Part shown: one piece after another, positions 44,901 to 55,335 of the stretch
How the letters are laid out: each line of letters begins with the position of its first letter
How positions within the stretch are numbered: the first letter of the stretch is position 1
Origin: Dromiciops gliroides
Taxonomy: Eukaryota > Chordata > Mammalia > Microbiotheria > Microbiotheriidae
Length of the DNA stretch: 64,000 nt
Direction: 5' to 3'
Assembly (NCBI RefSeq): GCF_019393635.1
Contig: NC_057864.1
Location: 469,758,617-469,822,616 of the forward strand
Made by a program: the position numbers and the translations under genes
The notes under the pieces: model-generated
What the model saw: the letters and a program-made list of their open reading frames with translations, nothing else
What the model was told of the DNA's origin: nothing
Databases searched by the model: none

Positions 44901-47900
44901 ATAGGGAACTCTCAGGTGAGCAAACTCCCTCCACCAATGCAGGCCAGTGCCCTCTCTGCAACTTACAATGTTGCCTGAGTGTAACATACTGAGTTGTCTG
45001 AATGGTTAAGTGACTTACCCGGGCCCCCATGACTTGTACCCAGGTCTTCTTGGCTTTGAGGGCAACTCCCTATCCACTTCGCCAAACCACCTCTCTCTTA
45101 AGATGGGTATTATCAACAATACGGTTAAAATAATAACTGTTTCCTAAAGTGAGGAGGTGAGGGGGCAGGGTTGGAAACTTTTCCACCGCCTGGAACAGGA
45201 ATACACAGGGTTGGAACTCCCTCATTGTGGTTTTAAGACTGGATGTCACACTAGAGTTTTGTTGAAAAGCTTTTAAAAATATGTTAGTACAATTAAAATA
45301 TTAGAGGAGAATTGTAAGACTTGGCGCTGGAACTTGGGACCTTTGTGGTTATTTCATCTAACAACTCCCATTTAAAAAAATTTGTATTTTTTTTCAATTT
45401 TTTGTGAGGCAATAAGGGTTAAGTGACTTGCCCAGGGTCACACAGCTAGTACATGCCTGAGGCCGGATTTGAACTCAGGTCCTCCTTAATCCAGAGCTGA
45501 TGCTTTATCCGCTGTGCCACTTAGCTGCCCCAACACCTCCCATTTTATAGAAGGGACTGAGATCATACAGGTAGTAAGCAATAAATGCAGGATTCAAATT
45601 TGGGTCTTGGGTCCCCAATCTCCAACATCCTTTTTTTGTGCATCACATTGGAAATTTTGCTACTGTTGGTTACTCTAACGATGATAATGATGTCTTTCTC
45701 TATTGATGTAGACTGGCACCTGCTCTTCAGTTAAAACTTTCCTTGGGTCTTTGTTGTTGTTGTTGAGTCAGTTTTCTTTAGTTTTGTCCAACTCTCTGTG
45801 ACCGCATTTGGGGCTTTCTTGGCAAAGCTACTGGCATGGTTTGCCATTTCCTTCTCTAAATCATTTGATAGATGAGGAAACTGAGGCAAATAGGGTTAAG
45901 TGACTTGCCAAGGTCACACAGATAGTAATTGTCAGAGGCCAAATTTGAACTCAAGTCTCCCTGATTGCAGACCCAGGGATCTATCCACTGAGCCACCTTC
46001 ATGCCTTTTTCAGCTACCTTATGTACAATATGGAGCTAAACTTAGGCTCAAATGTTTTGTTATAGGTAGGTGGTGCAGTGGATAGAGTGCCAGGCTTAGA
46101 ATCATCTTCCTGAGTTCAGGTGTCCTCAGACACTCATTATCTGTGTGACCCTGGGCAAGTCATTTCACAGTTTGCCTCAATTTCCTCATCTGTCAAATGA
46201 GCTGGAGAAGGAAATGGCAAACCATGCCAGTAGCTTTGCCAAGAAAACTCCGAAAGGGTTCATGGAGAGTTGGACATGACTGAAACAGTAGAAAAAGGAA
46301 ATTACACCATAGATATGTCATATTTATAAAAACCTTATTTTCTTGAAGTTAGTGATTGCTCTAACCAAACCAGGAGAATTAAGAAGCCACGAACCTAAGC
46401 AAAAGCCCTAATATGAGATACAAATGTATTTCTGGGGCCCGTCTTTCATGGGCTTCCCTTTGTTCCTTCTCTTTGCTGATTTAATTTCCATCACCCCTAG
46501 GGAGCTGGTGAGTCGCTTACAGCAGCGGAATGTTCAGGTCTTCCTAATATCTGGCGGGTTCAGGAGCATCGTAGAACACGTCGCTTCAAAGCTCAATATT
46601 CCCACCACCAATGTCTTTGCCAATAGGCTAAAGTTCTATTTCAATGGTAAGTGTCCATTTGGGATACTCTTCTTTCTCATCAATTTCTGTTTCACTGATA
46701 CAGACTGTTCAGATAAAGGGGTCACTGGGGATGGGCCCAGGCTGTGGGAATAGTTTAAGGAACAAAAAAGGGTCTCCCCCTACATACTGAGACAAGTCAA
46801 CCTCGCTAGGCTTCATTTTCCTCACCTTTAAAATGAAGGGTTGGACAAGATGGCATCTGAGAGCCCTTTAGTCTTTAGGTCTGTGACCCTATGTGTATTG
46901 GCTCCGAGGTCAGCAGTGACCATCATATCTTTGCCCATCTATTAGTATTTGGTAAAATGCCTCCGTTTTCACAGATAGGCTTTTTTCCCAAGGGATCTAT
47001 GAAGCTGTCTTCTGAGCACTTTCATTCATTTGATTCCCATTAGGTCATGGATTCTTAACCTGGGGTCCATGAATTTGGGTCTTAGGACTCTGCTGAATGA
47101 GCCTGGTTACCTCTAGAAGTCTCAAAACAAAATTGGTTGAGTGGGGGAGAAGCGAGAAGGAGGAAGAGAATTTGTAACTCAAAAAAATGTCTTAAATAAA
47201 TGTTAAAAATATATTTTTGAGGGGGAGGGGGTCCAGATGTGTGATCCCATTCACATGCCATCAAGGCCTTTGGTGATGGGGCAGCCAGGTGGCACAGTGG
47301 ATAGAGCACCGGCCCTGGAGTCAGGAGTACCTGAGTTCAAATCCGGCCTCAGACACTTACTAGCTGTGCGACCCTGGGCAAGTCACTTAACCCCAATTGC
47401 CTCACTTTAAAAAAAAAAAAAGGCCTTTGGTGAGAGTGGGCTAGGCAGAAGGTATTGTACAATCCAATGGGACATTTCCAAGAAGAAGGAGAGTCCCTAC
47501 TGTTGGCAAGATAGTAAAGACAGCCTTTTGTGAGAACCTTGGGCTTCTCCAGCCCCCATGACCAGCTCCCCATGGGCTTCCTGGGGAGTCCAAGAAGAGC
47601 TCCAAAATCCTCCTTTCCTTCTCTTTTTACTCTCCAATCAATCAATCAATCAATCAATCATCAATCAACAAGCATTTATTAAGCACCTACTATACGCCAG
47701 ACACTGTGTCAGGCACTGGGGATGCTAATGCAAAACTGAGACAGTCTCTACTCTCAAGGAAATAACAGGGAAGATAATGAGGACATGTGTGAGTAAAGAC
47801 AGAAGAAATATCTAAGGAGAGGCTAAAAGGAACCAACAACTGAGGGGGGAGGGGTGGCTGGTGAAAGTTGGGATTCTCAGAGATGGAGGGGAGGAGGGCA

Positions 47901-50900
47901 GGCCTTTCAGGTCATAGGGCCTTTGGGTAGGGCAAGAAAGCCTGCGGGCTGGATTGTAGACTGCATGATAGGAAGCAATGTTTAATGAGTTTGATAATAA
48001 TAATGGCAGTGAGTTGTGAAGTGCCTTAAACGCCCAACAGAAAAGCTGATATTTGAACCTAGAGGTAATAGGGAGCCACAGACGTTTATTATTATTCCAC
48101 CCTCCTGGTACATTTGTAATATGGAAGGAAGGAATCTTTAATCTATCACTGTTCTTTCCAGGTGAATATGCTGGCTTTGACGAGAGCCAACCAACGGCTG
48201 AGTCTGGTGGGAAGGGCAAGGTGATTGGACTCCTGAAGGAACGGTTTCATTTTGAGAAAATTGTCATGATTGGAGATGGAGCCACCGACATGGAAGCTTG
48301 TCCTCCTGCTGTGAGTTCTGCAGATGTTAATGCTTGTCCTTTATTAGCAAACAAAATCAGAGGCGTGAGAAGGTCTTTTCTCCCTACATCTACAGGGGCA
48401 CGGGCATAGGCTTTGGAACCAGAGTCCTGTCTCTGTGACTTACAGCCTGTGTGGCCCCAGGCAGGCCACTTTCATCTGGCTCCTCAGCTAGAAAATAAGG
48501 GGGTTGAACTAGATGGTTCCTGAGGTCCCTGCCGGCTTTTTTTTTTTCAAGGCAATGGGGGTTAAGTGACTTGCCCAGGGTCACACAGCTAGTAAGTGTC
48601 AAGTGTCTGAGGCCCGATTTGAACTCAGGTCCTCCTGAATCCAGGGCTGGTGCTCTATCCACTGCGCCACCTAGCCTCCCCCTCCCTACCAGCTTTAAAT
48701 CTATGATCCCAGAGGGTCCATCTCTGCCACTGCAGAGACCAGGGAACTGAGGCTCAGAGAGGTGACTACCCCATGGCAAGACTCATTCCCTTACAGCTTT
48801 TGGTCCTTGTCATCTTCTGCTCCCATGTACGGTCAGGGAAGAGAATGGAGCATGTGGATCACAGAATCATAGTTTTAATTGTTGGTTTTTAAATTTTTTT
48901 TTTTATTTTTTAGTGAGGCAATTGGGGTTAAGTGACTTGCCCAGGGTCACACAGCTAGTAAGTGTTAAGTGTACAAGGCCGGATTTGAACTCAGGTCCTC
49001 CTGACTCCAAGGCCGGTGAGAATCATGGTTTTAGAGCTTGACGGGACCTCTCATTTTATAGATGAGGAAACCGAGACCCAGAGACCTTTGAAGTGGGATT
49101 TGAACTTTGGTCTTCCTAACTCCAAGTTCAATACCTTGTCTCAAAATACTGAGTTTGGAAAAATAACTTGAGGCAAATGTATGGATGAACCACAGAATTT
49201 GAATTTTATCCTCTAATTCCAAATTCAGTGCTCTCCTTTTTTTTTTTTTTGAGTGGGGCAATGAGGAGTAAGTGACTTGCCCAGGGTCACACAGCTAGTA
49301 AGTGTCAAGTGTCTGAGGCCAGATTTTAATTCAGGTCCTCCTGAATCCAGGGCTGGTGCTTTATCCACTGGGCCACCTAGCTGCCCCCTCAGTACTCTCT
49401 TAAAAAAAAAACCCCAAACCATTGATAGTTTTTAATCGCTTACATCACCATTGACTCCACAAAGTACTTTGCACCTCATAGGCATTTAAGAAAATGTTTG
49501 TTCAATTGAATTAACTCCTGTAGATAATGGGGAGCCTTTGGTTGGTTTTAAAAATGAGAGTAGGGGGCAGCTAGATGGCGCAGTGATCAAGCACCGGCCC
49601 TGAAATCAAGAGTACCTGAGTTCAAATCTGGCCTCAGACACTTGACACTAGCTGTGTGACCCTGGGCAAGTCACTTAACCCTCATTGCCCTGAAAAAAAA
49701 AAAAGAGAGTAAAGATAAAAATGATGCATTTGGGTAGATTAATCTGACTGACTTAAGGATGGATAGAATGAAGAAAGGAAATAAATGTTTATTAAGTGCC
49801 TACTATGTGTCGGGAACTTGGTAAACTCTTCCCTTATGTTATCTCAGGGAGAGGCTGTAGGCAATTGGTCAGCCATCACAGTAATAATCCTGCTGTGGTG
49901 GTAAAAGCAAAGTCCTTGTTGGCAAGAAGCAAGAAGGGGAAGAAAGGGAAGGGACTTTTTAGAAAGTTGTGTGTGGCTTTTTTTTGTTGTTTTGTTTTTG
50001 GCAGGGCAATGAGGATTAAGTGACTTGCCCAGGGTCACACAGCTAGTGTCAAGCGTCTGAGGCTAGATTTGAACTCAGGTCCTCCTGAATCCAGGGCCAG
50101 TGCTCTATCCACTGTGTCACCTAGCTGCCCCCAGAAAGTTGTGTGTTTTACACCATGTCTATACGCACTGGTATAGACATGAGAAAGGGAGAGGGATCTG
50201 ACGACTTTCAAAGATTATCACTTTTGTTTTATTGAAGCACTTTGGGTTTTATTGAAGCACAGGCTCTTCCCAACAAATACCCCAACAAGCCTCCCTAGAC
50301 AGGTACCTTCCCAGAACAATCATTAAGCAAAATTGTCTTTCATCCTGATCGGTTGCACCTGAGAGCATGAATCAGATTCCACTTTCCTGATTGACTGACG
50401 GAGAAGAGAAAGGCTGGATGCTTTACTTCCGATAGTCCACTGCCAACATCGGACTAATGTCTGCCCCAGTTCTGCTGCCTTTTCATGAGGGCAATATTTG
50501 CATGTAATCATTGTGTAATTGTTCGACAAGCTCTGCTTCTCTTACTCTAAAGACAATTAACTGAGAATAACATCAATGAGGGCACATTCTCTAAAAAATG
50601 TCATTGTACTGATCATGCCTGGAGCTTGCTGAGCCTCCCCCTTGAGAGGTGGGGGCGCTTGCTGCCCGCAGGAGTCTGGATCAATTTCCTCCCCCAGCTC
50701 CTCCAGGCCTCACTGGTCTCTATTTGAATTTCTGTCTGTACCACCTTATTAAGCACTTGGCCCTCTCCAGTCTTGGCAACATGTCAGAGACCTGTGAATT
50801 TAATAGAGTGGGGACTTCCTTCCTCCACCAACTGGTTTATTCCTCAGTGGATAGTTGGTATGGGAAATTGTCTCCGATTCAGAGAACTTAAGTGGTCTAC

Positions 50901-51617
50901 CCAGAGTCATCCCGTTCTTGAAGCCAGGTGCTGCTTTCTATTCTCTGTGACCTCGGTCTCACCTTCCTTGTTAGATCATAAGCTGTTTGAGGGCAGGTCC
51001 TAACACACTATTTACTCAATGGATTGATTAGTATGGAGGTTCAAGATGAGGTACAGAGGAATGGTTCTCTTTGCTGAACTGGCTCTAAGATCTATTGGGG
51101 GAAAGCCTTCATTAGAATGGAAGTTCGAGGGCAGCTAGGTGGCGCAGTGGATAAAGCACTGGACCTGGATTCAGGAGGACCTGAGTTCCGATCCGGTCTC
51201 AGACACTTAATGCTTACTAGCTGTGTGACCCTGGGCAAGTCACTTGACCCCCAATTGCCTCACTTAAAAAAAAAAAAGAATGGAAGTTCGATCCTGGTAG
51301 GTACTATGTTTTTCTTTTTCTTTACTTTTCGAGCAGTTAGGTTCCAGGCACATAGTAGGAGCCTAATAAATGCTTGTTGACTCAGGACAAGTGGGTGGTT
51401 CCCTCCCTACCCTCCCCCTCCCCAATTTATGATTTATACTTTCAGGCTCAACACCTGTGGCTGCATAATTTTCTTCTGATGTTTTTGATTCCTTTTTTCC
51501 CCCTTTTAGGATATTTTCATAGGCTTCGGGGGAAATGTGATCAGGCAACAAGTGAAGGACAAGGCCAAGTGGTATATCACTGACTTTGGGGAGCTTCTTC
51601 AAGAACTGGAAAAGTGA
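41835..51617 (+). CDS. PSPH: PSPH, phosphoserine phosphatase (coding part, 5 exons)
   Basis: HAD-superfamily, Mg2+-dependent cytosolic enzyme hydrolysing O-phospho-L-serine to L-serine, the last step of the phosphorylated serine pathway. The five exons join in frame to 225 codons plus TGA, the human length. HAD motifs are all present: DVDST at 20-24 (nucleophile D20, general acid D22), LISGGF with S109, K158 in GGKGK, and GDGATDMEA with D179 and D183. The ATG at 41835 has A at -3 and G at +4. Compared with the human protein as I recall it, changes are conservative apart from A192I at the start of the last exon. A noncoding leader must lie upstream because the first coding exon has an AG acceptor at 41814-41815. 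The gene should start in the CpG island near 18.4 kb. Confidence 0.97.
41975..42857. other. PSPH intron after coding exon 1
   Basis: SINE-free 883-base intron apart from a weak MIR remnant near 42090-42190. No other feature. Confidence 0.6.
42858..42992 (+). CDS. PSPH: PSPH coding exon 2
   Basis: 135 bases; G completes Met47, then [44 protein letters not shown] (48-91), the helical cap domain that closes over phosphoserine. Acceptor CTCAG|GAC, donor ATCAG|GTAGGA. Confidence 0.96.
43095..43265 (+). mobile_element. MIR
   Basis: GGGTTCAAAACTTGGTTCTG, GTGACCTTGGACAAGTCATT, AAGGTCCCTTCCAGCTCTGA. Confidence 0.7.
43308..43560 (+). mobile_element. SINE/RTE chimera
   Basis: GGGCAGCTAGGGGGCGCCAT head, GAAGGAGATGGCAAAACATT and AAATAAGGTCAAGAAGCATT tail, ending AAAACAACTAAACAATAAG. 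Confidence 0.85.
43598..43875 (+). mobile_element. MIR, nearly complete
   Basis: AGGCAATTAGGTAGTACTAT head, AACAAGTCATTTAACTTCTG, GAGTTGTTATGAGGATTAAA, CACATAGTAGGTGCTATGTA end. Confidence 0.8.
43872..43972. repeat. imperfect (GTA/GTG)n microsatellite
   Basis: Trinucleotide GTA/GTG tract that starts exactly at the MIR's 3' end. Confidence 0.88.
44141..44289 (+). mobile_element. CORE-SINE
   Basis: TSD AGAATGTTGGGT on both sides. Confidence 0.94.
44422..44575 (-). mobile_element. CORE-SINE
   Basis: TCAGTCAGTTWTYCTT flank on both sides. Confidence 0.92.
44883..45093 (-). mobile_element. old CORE-SINE relative, second copy
   Basis: GTGATTTCATTGGTATAGGG, AACTCTCAGGTGAGCAAACT, CTCTCTGCAACTTACAATG, GTTAAGTGACTTACCCGGG: same block order as 18829-19065. 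Confidence 0.65.
45374..45532 (-). mobile_element. CORE-SINE nested in old MIR
   Basis: AACAMCTCCCATTT on both sides. The MIR continues to about 45620. Confidence 0.9.
45746..46005 (-). mobile_element. SINE/RTE chimera
   Basis: TTGTTGTTGTTGAGTCAGTT, TTTGTCCAACTCTCTGTGAC, GGGGCTTTCTTGGCAAAGCT, then core and GAGCCACC head. Confidence 0.83.
46064..46295 (+). mobile_element. SINE/RTE chimera, opposite orientation
   Basis: TAGGTAGGTGGTGCAGTGG head, GAGCTGGAGAAGGAAATGGC, tail ending GTTGGACATGACTGAAACAG. Only 60 bases from the minus copy, so the two form an inverted pair in a PSPH intron. Confidence 0.83.
46501..46646 (+). CDS. PSPH: PSPH coding exon 3
   Basis: 146 bases, residues 93-140 plus split ends: [48 protein letters not shown]. 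Carries HAD motif II (S109-G-G). Acceptor CCTAG|GGA, donor AATG|GTAAGT. Confidence 0.96.
46785..46900 (+). mobile_element. MIR remnant
   Basis: GACAAGTCAACCTCGCTAGG, TCATTTTCCTCACCTTTAAA. Confidence 0.5.
47277..47420 (+). mobile_element. CORE-SINE
   Basis: TSD AAGGCCTTTGGTGA on both sides. Confidence 0.93.
47633..47668. repeat. (TCAA)n microsatellite
   Basis: Short CAAT tetranucleotide run at the start of the adjoining dispersed repeat. Confidence 0.9.
47640..48110. repeat. dispersed repeat of unresolved class
   Basis: AAGCATTTATTAAGCACCTA ... GCACTGGGGATGCTAATGC ... GATATTTGAACCTAGAGGTA ATAGGGAGCCAC. Relative of the repeat at 3643. It ends about 50 bases before PSPH exon 4. Confidence 0.55.
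48162..48310 (+). CDS. PSPH: PSPH coding exon 4
   Basis: 149 bases, residues 142-190: [30 protein letters not shown] to [13 protein letters not shown]. Holds K158 (motif III) and D179/D183 (motif IV). Acceptor TCCAG|GTG, donor GCT|GTGAGT. Confidence 0.96.
48400..48535 (+). mobile_element. MIR
   Basis: GGCTTTGGAACCAGAGTCCT, AACTAGATGGTTCCTGAGGT. Confidence 0.6.
48538..48682 (-). mobile_element. CORE-SINE nested in MIR
   Basis: Minus copy with CTRCCRGCTTT on both sides. Confidence 0.9.
48878..49017 (-). mobile_element. CORE-SINE, head missing
   Basis: Ends at CCAAGGCCGGTG; AGAATCATRGTTTTA flank at 48862 and 49018 shows a 5'-truncated insertion. Confidence 0.88.
49236..49388 (-). mobile_element. 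CORE-SINE
   Basis: CAGTRCTCTC on both sides. Confidence 0.92.
49563..49703 (+). mobile_element. CORE-SINE
   Basis: Plus copy; GAGAGTA on both sides. Confidence 0.9.
49978..50132 (-). mobile_element. CORE-SINE
   Basis: AGAAAGTTGTGTGT on both sides. Confidence 0.93.
50135..51112. other. PSPH intron 4 stretch, no recognised feature
   Basis: Unique-looking sequence without SINEs. A short local duplication (GTTTTATTGAAGCAC twice) lies near 50228-50264. Confidence 0.5.
51128..51275 (+). mobile_element. CORE-SINE
   Basis: TSD AGAATGGAAGTTCGA on both sides. Confidence 0.94.
51510..51617 (+). CDS. PSPH: PSPH coding exon 5 and stop
   Basis: 108 bases: [35 protein letters not shown] then TGA at 51615-51617. 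Strong pyrimidine tract before TTTTAG|GAT. Human begins DAFIGFGG here. Confidence 0.96.
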   Translation, partial: DIFIGFGGNVIRQQVKDKAKWYITDFGELLQELEK

Positions 51618-51710
51618 CGTCTGATTTAAAATAGATGAAATAAATAGGCACATATGTTTTATTAGCATTTCCAGATTAATTAAAGAGAACATTTATGCGG
51701 CTCGATAGTG
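51618..51710 (+). other. PSPH: PSPH 3' untranslated region
   Basis: Short A/T-rich tail after the stop codon with AATAAA at 51639-51644 and ATTAAA at 51679-51684. The end is placed shortly after the second signal and is approximate. Confidence 0.55.
51639..51644 (+). terminator. PSPH polyadenylation signal AATAAA
   Basis: Canonical hexamer only 22 bases past the stop codon. The later ATTAAA at 51679 is an alternative and leaves a more usual 3' UTR length. Confidence 0.55.
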
Positions 51711-53450
51711 TTGGCTTACATTTACCCATTGCCTTTTTTACATGCCCCAATTTGGTGTTGGTCCCTCTGCTGTGCTTTCGGGTTAACTAGAGACTGCTTC
51801 CTCACTGCTGACCACTGAAGCTCACGGTTTAAGGTCAGCTGAAAGCATTCCTCCTTGCTTGACCTTTGAGTAGAACACTAAGCCACGGGTGGAAGTCCCC
51901 TCTCCCCCATAGGAATGTGTCATATGTGGGATGGTACAAAGGTCTCATTTACAGAACCCTAGAACACCAAACAGAATTTTTGGTGTCTCAAAACAAAATT
52001 GTTTGTCCTTAAAGATCAAATGAAGAAAAAAATGCTACTAATTCCACAGGAAGATTGGCAGGTTCTCCTCTCCCTATTGAAGTCAGAAATAATTCTCAAC
52101 AAGTGCTATGCAAACAATTGCAAAAGTACACCTGTAAAGTTGTGAAAGTTACAACGTTTGTTTTAGTTCTCAGCAGGGCTTAGCAAGAGATACTTCCAAA
52201 TGTGACTTGAAAACACCAGGTCTCTCTATCTCTTCCCTGTTTTCCAAATTTAGTGGGGAAAAGGAGGTTGCTGGGGCAAGAAGCACGCTATAGACACATT
52301 TGAGACTTGAAGAGGGATTTTCCAATGGGAACTTATTCGCAAAACTTACAGGCAAGTGACTGACTGGACAAATGCTTTTCAGAATTTGAGTCTCTGCAGC
52401 ACTTTAAGGGGCATGTGAAGCAGGGTTGGCAAACTCTTCTATCAGGCTGCAAATAACTAAGCAGTTGTTCGCTCCCGGTGAATTGGCAGCTGTCCATGAA
52501 CCTGTCTTGTTCAGCCTCCATTTTTAGGAGTGCCATGCACAGGACTTGGGCAGACATATTAAAGTTTCTAACTTAAGTTCAGAGAATAGTCTTGAAAACT
52601 TTTTAATATTTGAATTAAACACATACAGATACACACAGACACACACAGATACACACACAGTGTTCCCTTCCTTGCAGGACAAAGAGATGATCTTTATAAA
52701 AGCAAAAGATTATTAAAATGCTTAAGAGGTCTCAGGCCTCTTTACCCATGAGGAGAAAGCTCACCAAATCTAGCCCTCCACAGATCAGTGATTTGAATAG
52801 CAACTGTGACAAGGAAAGGCTGATTCTGGCTCAGATCTGTCTAATCAGCTGGGAAATGTCCCCTTGTCCCCAATAAAACAATTGTCCCTCTTCCCAGAAG
52901 GCTTCTCAGCTCTTAAGGAGCTGTGGGAAAAACCCAACAAACCATCCCCCACACAATGGTTCCTTTATGTGTGTGCTGGAGGGGGTGAGTTTAAATTTAA
53001 GCAATGGAGGACTGGCATCCTGGGCGCCCTCTAGTCCTGCACACTGTAGAAACTTATCTGTGGAGCTGCTACACAAGGAGTTATGGGCCTGGTTATACTG
53101 GGACTGCATTCAGATAATAAAAATGTTCACTGGAATCCGTAAGTCATCTTTTCTCATTTTCATTCATCTGGGGAGGATTTCTACTCATCTGGATAGGGGG
53201 AAAAGGGAATAATTTGGGTGACAAACAAGCTAGAGATTTCAAATCTATTATGGAAAAATGCTGGAAGAATGGCTTTTGTTGCTTTAAAAAAAGAGAAATT
53301 TATGGCTTTTGCCCAACCCCTCCAAGGTTTCTTCTGTATCTGAGGTTATTCTCCTTGAAAAGACTGAGCAGCCATGACATCGAGGTATGTCTGTCTGGTT
53401 TCTACTCCAATAATATGAGATCCTCACATTTATAGTGTTTAAATTTAAAA
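51711..53450. other. gene-free, SINE-free stretch downstream of PSPH
   Basis: 1.7 kb without a recognisable SINE. Holds an impure CA-rich tract at 52620-52660. No gene signal. Confidence 0.5.
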
Positions 53451-53454
53451 TTTC

Positions 53455-53575
53455 TTTTTTCCAATTAACAAGCACTTCTCTTCCTCCCATCTCTTCTTCC
53501 TTCCCATTGGGAAAAAAGAAAAACAAAACCATTGTAACAAATATGCATAGTGCCAAAGAAATATTACTATGCTTT
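53455..53575 (-). mobile_element. old L1 3'-UTR fragment
   Basis: TTTTTTCCAATTAACAAGCA, CATTGGGAAAAAAGAAAAAC and AACAAATATGCATAGTG are the reverse of the 3' UTR at 63380-63480. Confidence 0.6.
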
Positions 53576-53619
53576 CCATTAGAAACATTTATTTTAACTT
53601 TAAGCTAACATCAAAGCAT

Positions 53620-53705
53620 TTCTAAGGGGGAGAGAGAGAGGGAGGGAAGGAGAGGGGGAGGGGGGGAGAGGGAGAGGAAGAGAGGGAGAGAGAGAGAGAG
53701 AGAGA
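53620..53705. repeat. (GA)n / GGGAGA-rich microsatellite
   Basis: Purine tract of GAGA and GGGAGA units. Confidence 0.93.
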
Positions 53706-53726
53706 TATTCAAAATATCATAGTTTC

Positions 53727-53877
53727 GGGGCAGTTAGGTGGCGTAGTGGATAGAGCGCCGACCCTGGATTCAGAAGGACCTGAGTTCAAATCTGGTATCA
53801 GACACTTAACACTTACTAGCTGTGTGACCCTGGGCAAGTCACTTAACCCTAATTGCCAAACCAAAAAAAACCCACAC
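53727..53877 (+). mobile_element. CORE-SINE
   Basis: CAAAATATCATAGTTT on both sides. Confidence 0.94.
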
Positions 53878-54337
53878 GCAAAATATCATAGTTTCTCCCA
53901 CCCTGACCTTTGTATGTGACTCTACTCCTGGAGATCTGAGATAACTTTTATAGGAATCTTGAACAACAACAAAAAGATCATAGTAGGTTAAAATCCCAGA
54001 ATAGTCACTGCTCAGTTCGTCCCTTGATCACCCCTACAAGGAAGCAAGAGTGTTTGAGGATGTTGCTCCAGTGGCAAGACCACAGGGAAGACCGCCCTTA
54101 GGGGAAGGGCAGAGCAGGAGAGACCTCACCTGACAGCTAGAAGAAGACGAGCATTTTGGTAGCTCCTTATTTTAACTAATTAATTTTGCCAATAGAGTGC
54201 TATTTGATGGGCCTAAAAGATTGAGAGATTCTTCCCATTCAGAGTCCAGAAGACCTGGAATCAAATCCCAGCTCAGACATATCCTATTTGTGTGACTCTG
54301 GGCTAGTCACCCAGCACCTCGTTCCTTAAGACTATTT

Positions 54338-54546
54338 ATTGTTGTTCAGTTGTTTCCTGACTCCATTTGGCATTTTCTTGGTAGAAATACTAGAGTGATT
54401 TGCCATTTCCTTCTCTAGCTCATTTGACAGGTGAGGAAACTGAGGCAAATAGGGTTAAGTAACTTGCCAAGGGTCACACAGCTAGAGTCTGAGATCAAAT
54501 TTGAACTCAGGTCTTCCTGACTCCAGGTTGACATCCATTGTGCTTT
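54338..54546 (-). mobile_element. SINE/RTE chimera
   Basis: TTGTTGTTCAGTTGTTTCCT, TGCCATTTCCTTCTCTAGCT, CAAGGGTCACACAGCTAG; head partly lost. Confidence 0.75.
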
Positions 54547-54552
54547 GAACTA

Positions 54553-54704
54553 CTTTTTTTTTTTTTTTAGTGAGGCAATGAGGGTTAAGTGACTTGCCCA
54601 GGGTCACACAGCTAGTACGTGTTAAGTGTCTGAGGCTGGATTTGAACTCAGGTCCTCCTGACTCCAGGGCCGGTGCTCTATCCACTGCACCACCCAGCTG
54701 CCCC
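54553..54704 (-). mobile_element. CORE-SINE
   Basis: TGAACTACTT on both sides. Confidence 0.92.
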
Positions 54705-55179
54705 TGAACTACTTATTGTAGAGAAAGTGCTGATCCTTGGTAGAAGTTTTCTCCCCTTTTCCTTTGAAATCACAGATCCTGCCAAAATAACATTTGAGGT
54801 TAAGCTTAGTGGTCTGTATTTGCTGAAGAAACACAAATGTTAATCAATGCTCTGGGTAAAATCAAAAGATCAATTGGCATTTGGTAGGTACATAGTAGGA
54901 GTCCAATAAAATGCTTGTTGACTTGTTAGACTTCCCTTTCGTCATCTGAAAAATGAGATGACCTCTGAATTCCCTTCCTGCCTTAAATCAATGACCCTAA
55001 ATCACAAACCCCAACTCTGACACTTACTGCCTTTGTCACCTTGGGGAGGTCTCTTCCTCTCTCTTGGCATCAGTTTTTCAAATCTGCAGCTGAAGGAAGG
55101 GCCCAAGATTCAGGTCAGGAACAGGAGAAAAAGCAGTTTCTAGAAATAATAATAACAACTAGCATTTACCTAGTGGGGT

Positions 55180-55335
55180 TTTTTTGGGGTTTTTTTGTTT
55201 TTTGTTTTTTTGCAAGGCAGTGGGGTTAAGTGACTTGCCCAGGGTCACACAGCTAGTAAGGGTCTGAGGCCAGATTTGAACTCAGGTCTTCCTGAATCAA
55301 GGGCCAGTGCTTTATCCACTGTACTTCCAGCTAAT
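55180..55335 (-). mobile_element. CORE-SINE
   Basis: Minus copy with GT-rich tail and a shortened core (AGTAAGGGTCTGAGG). Confidence 0.87.
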
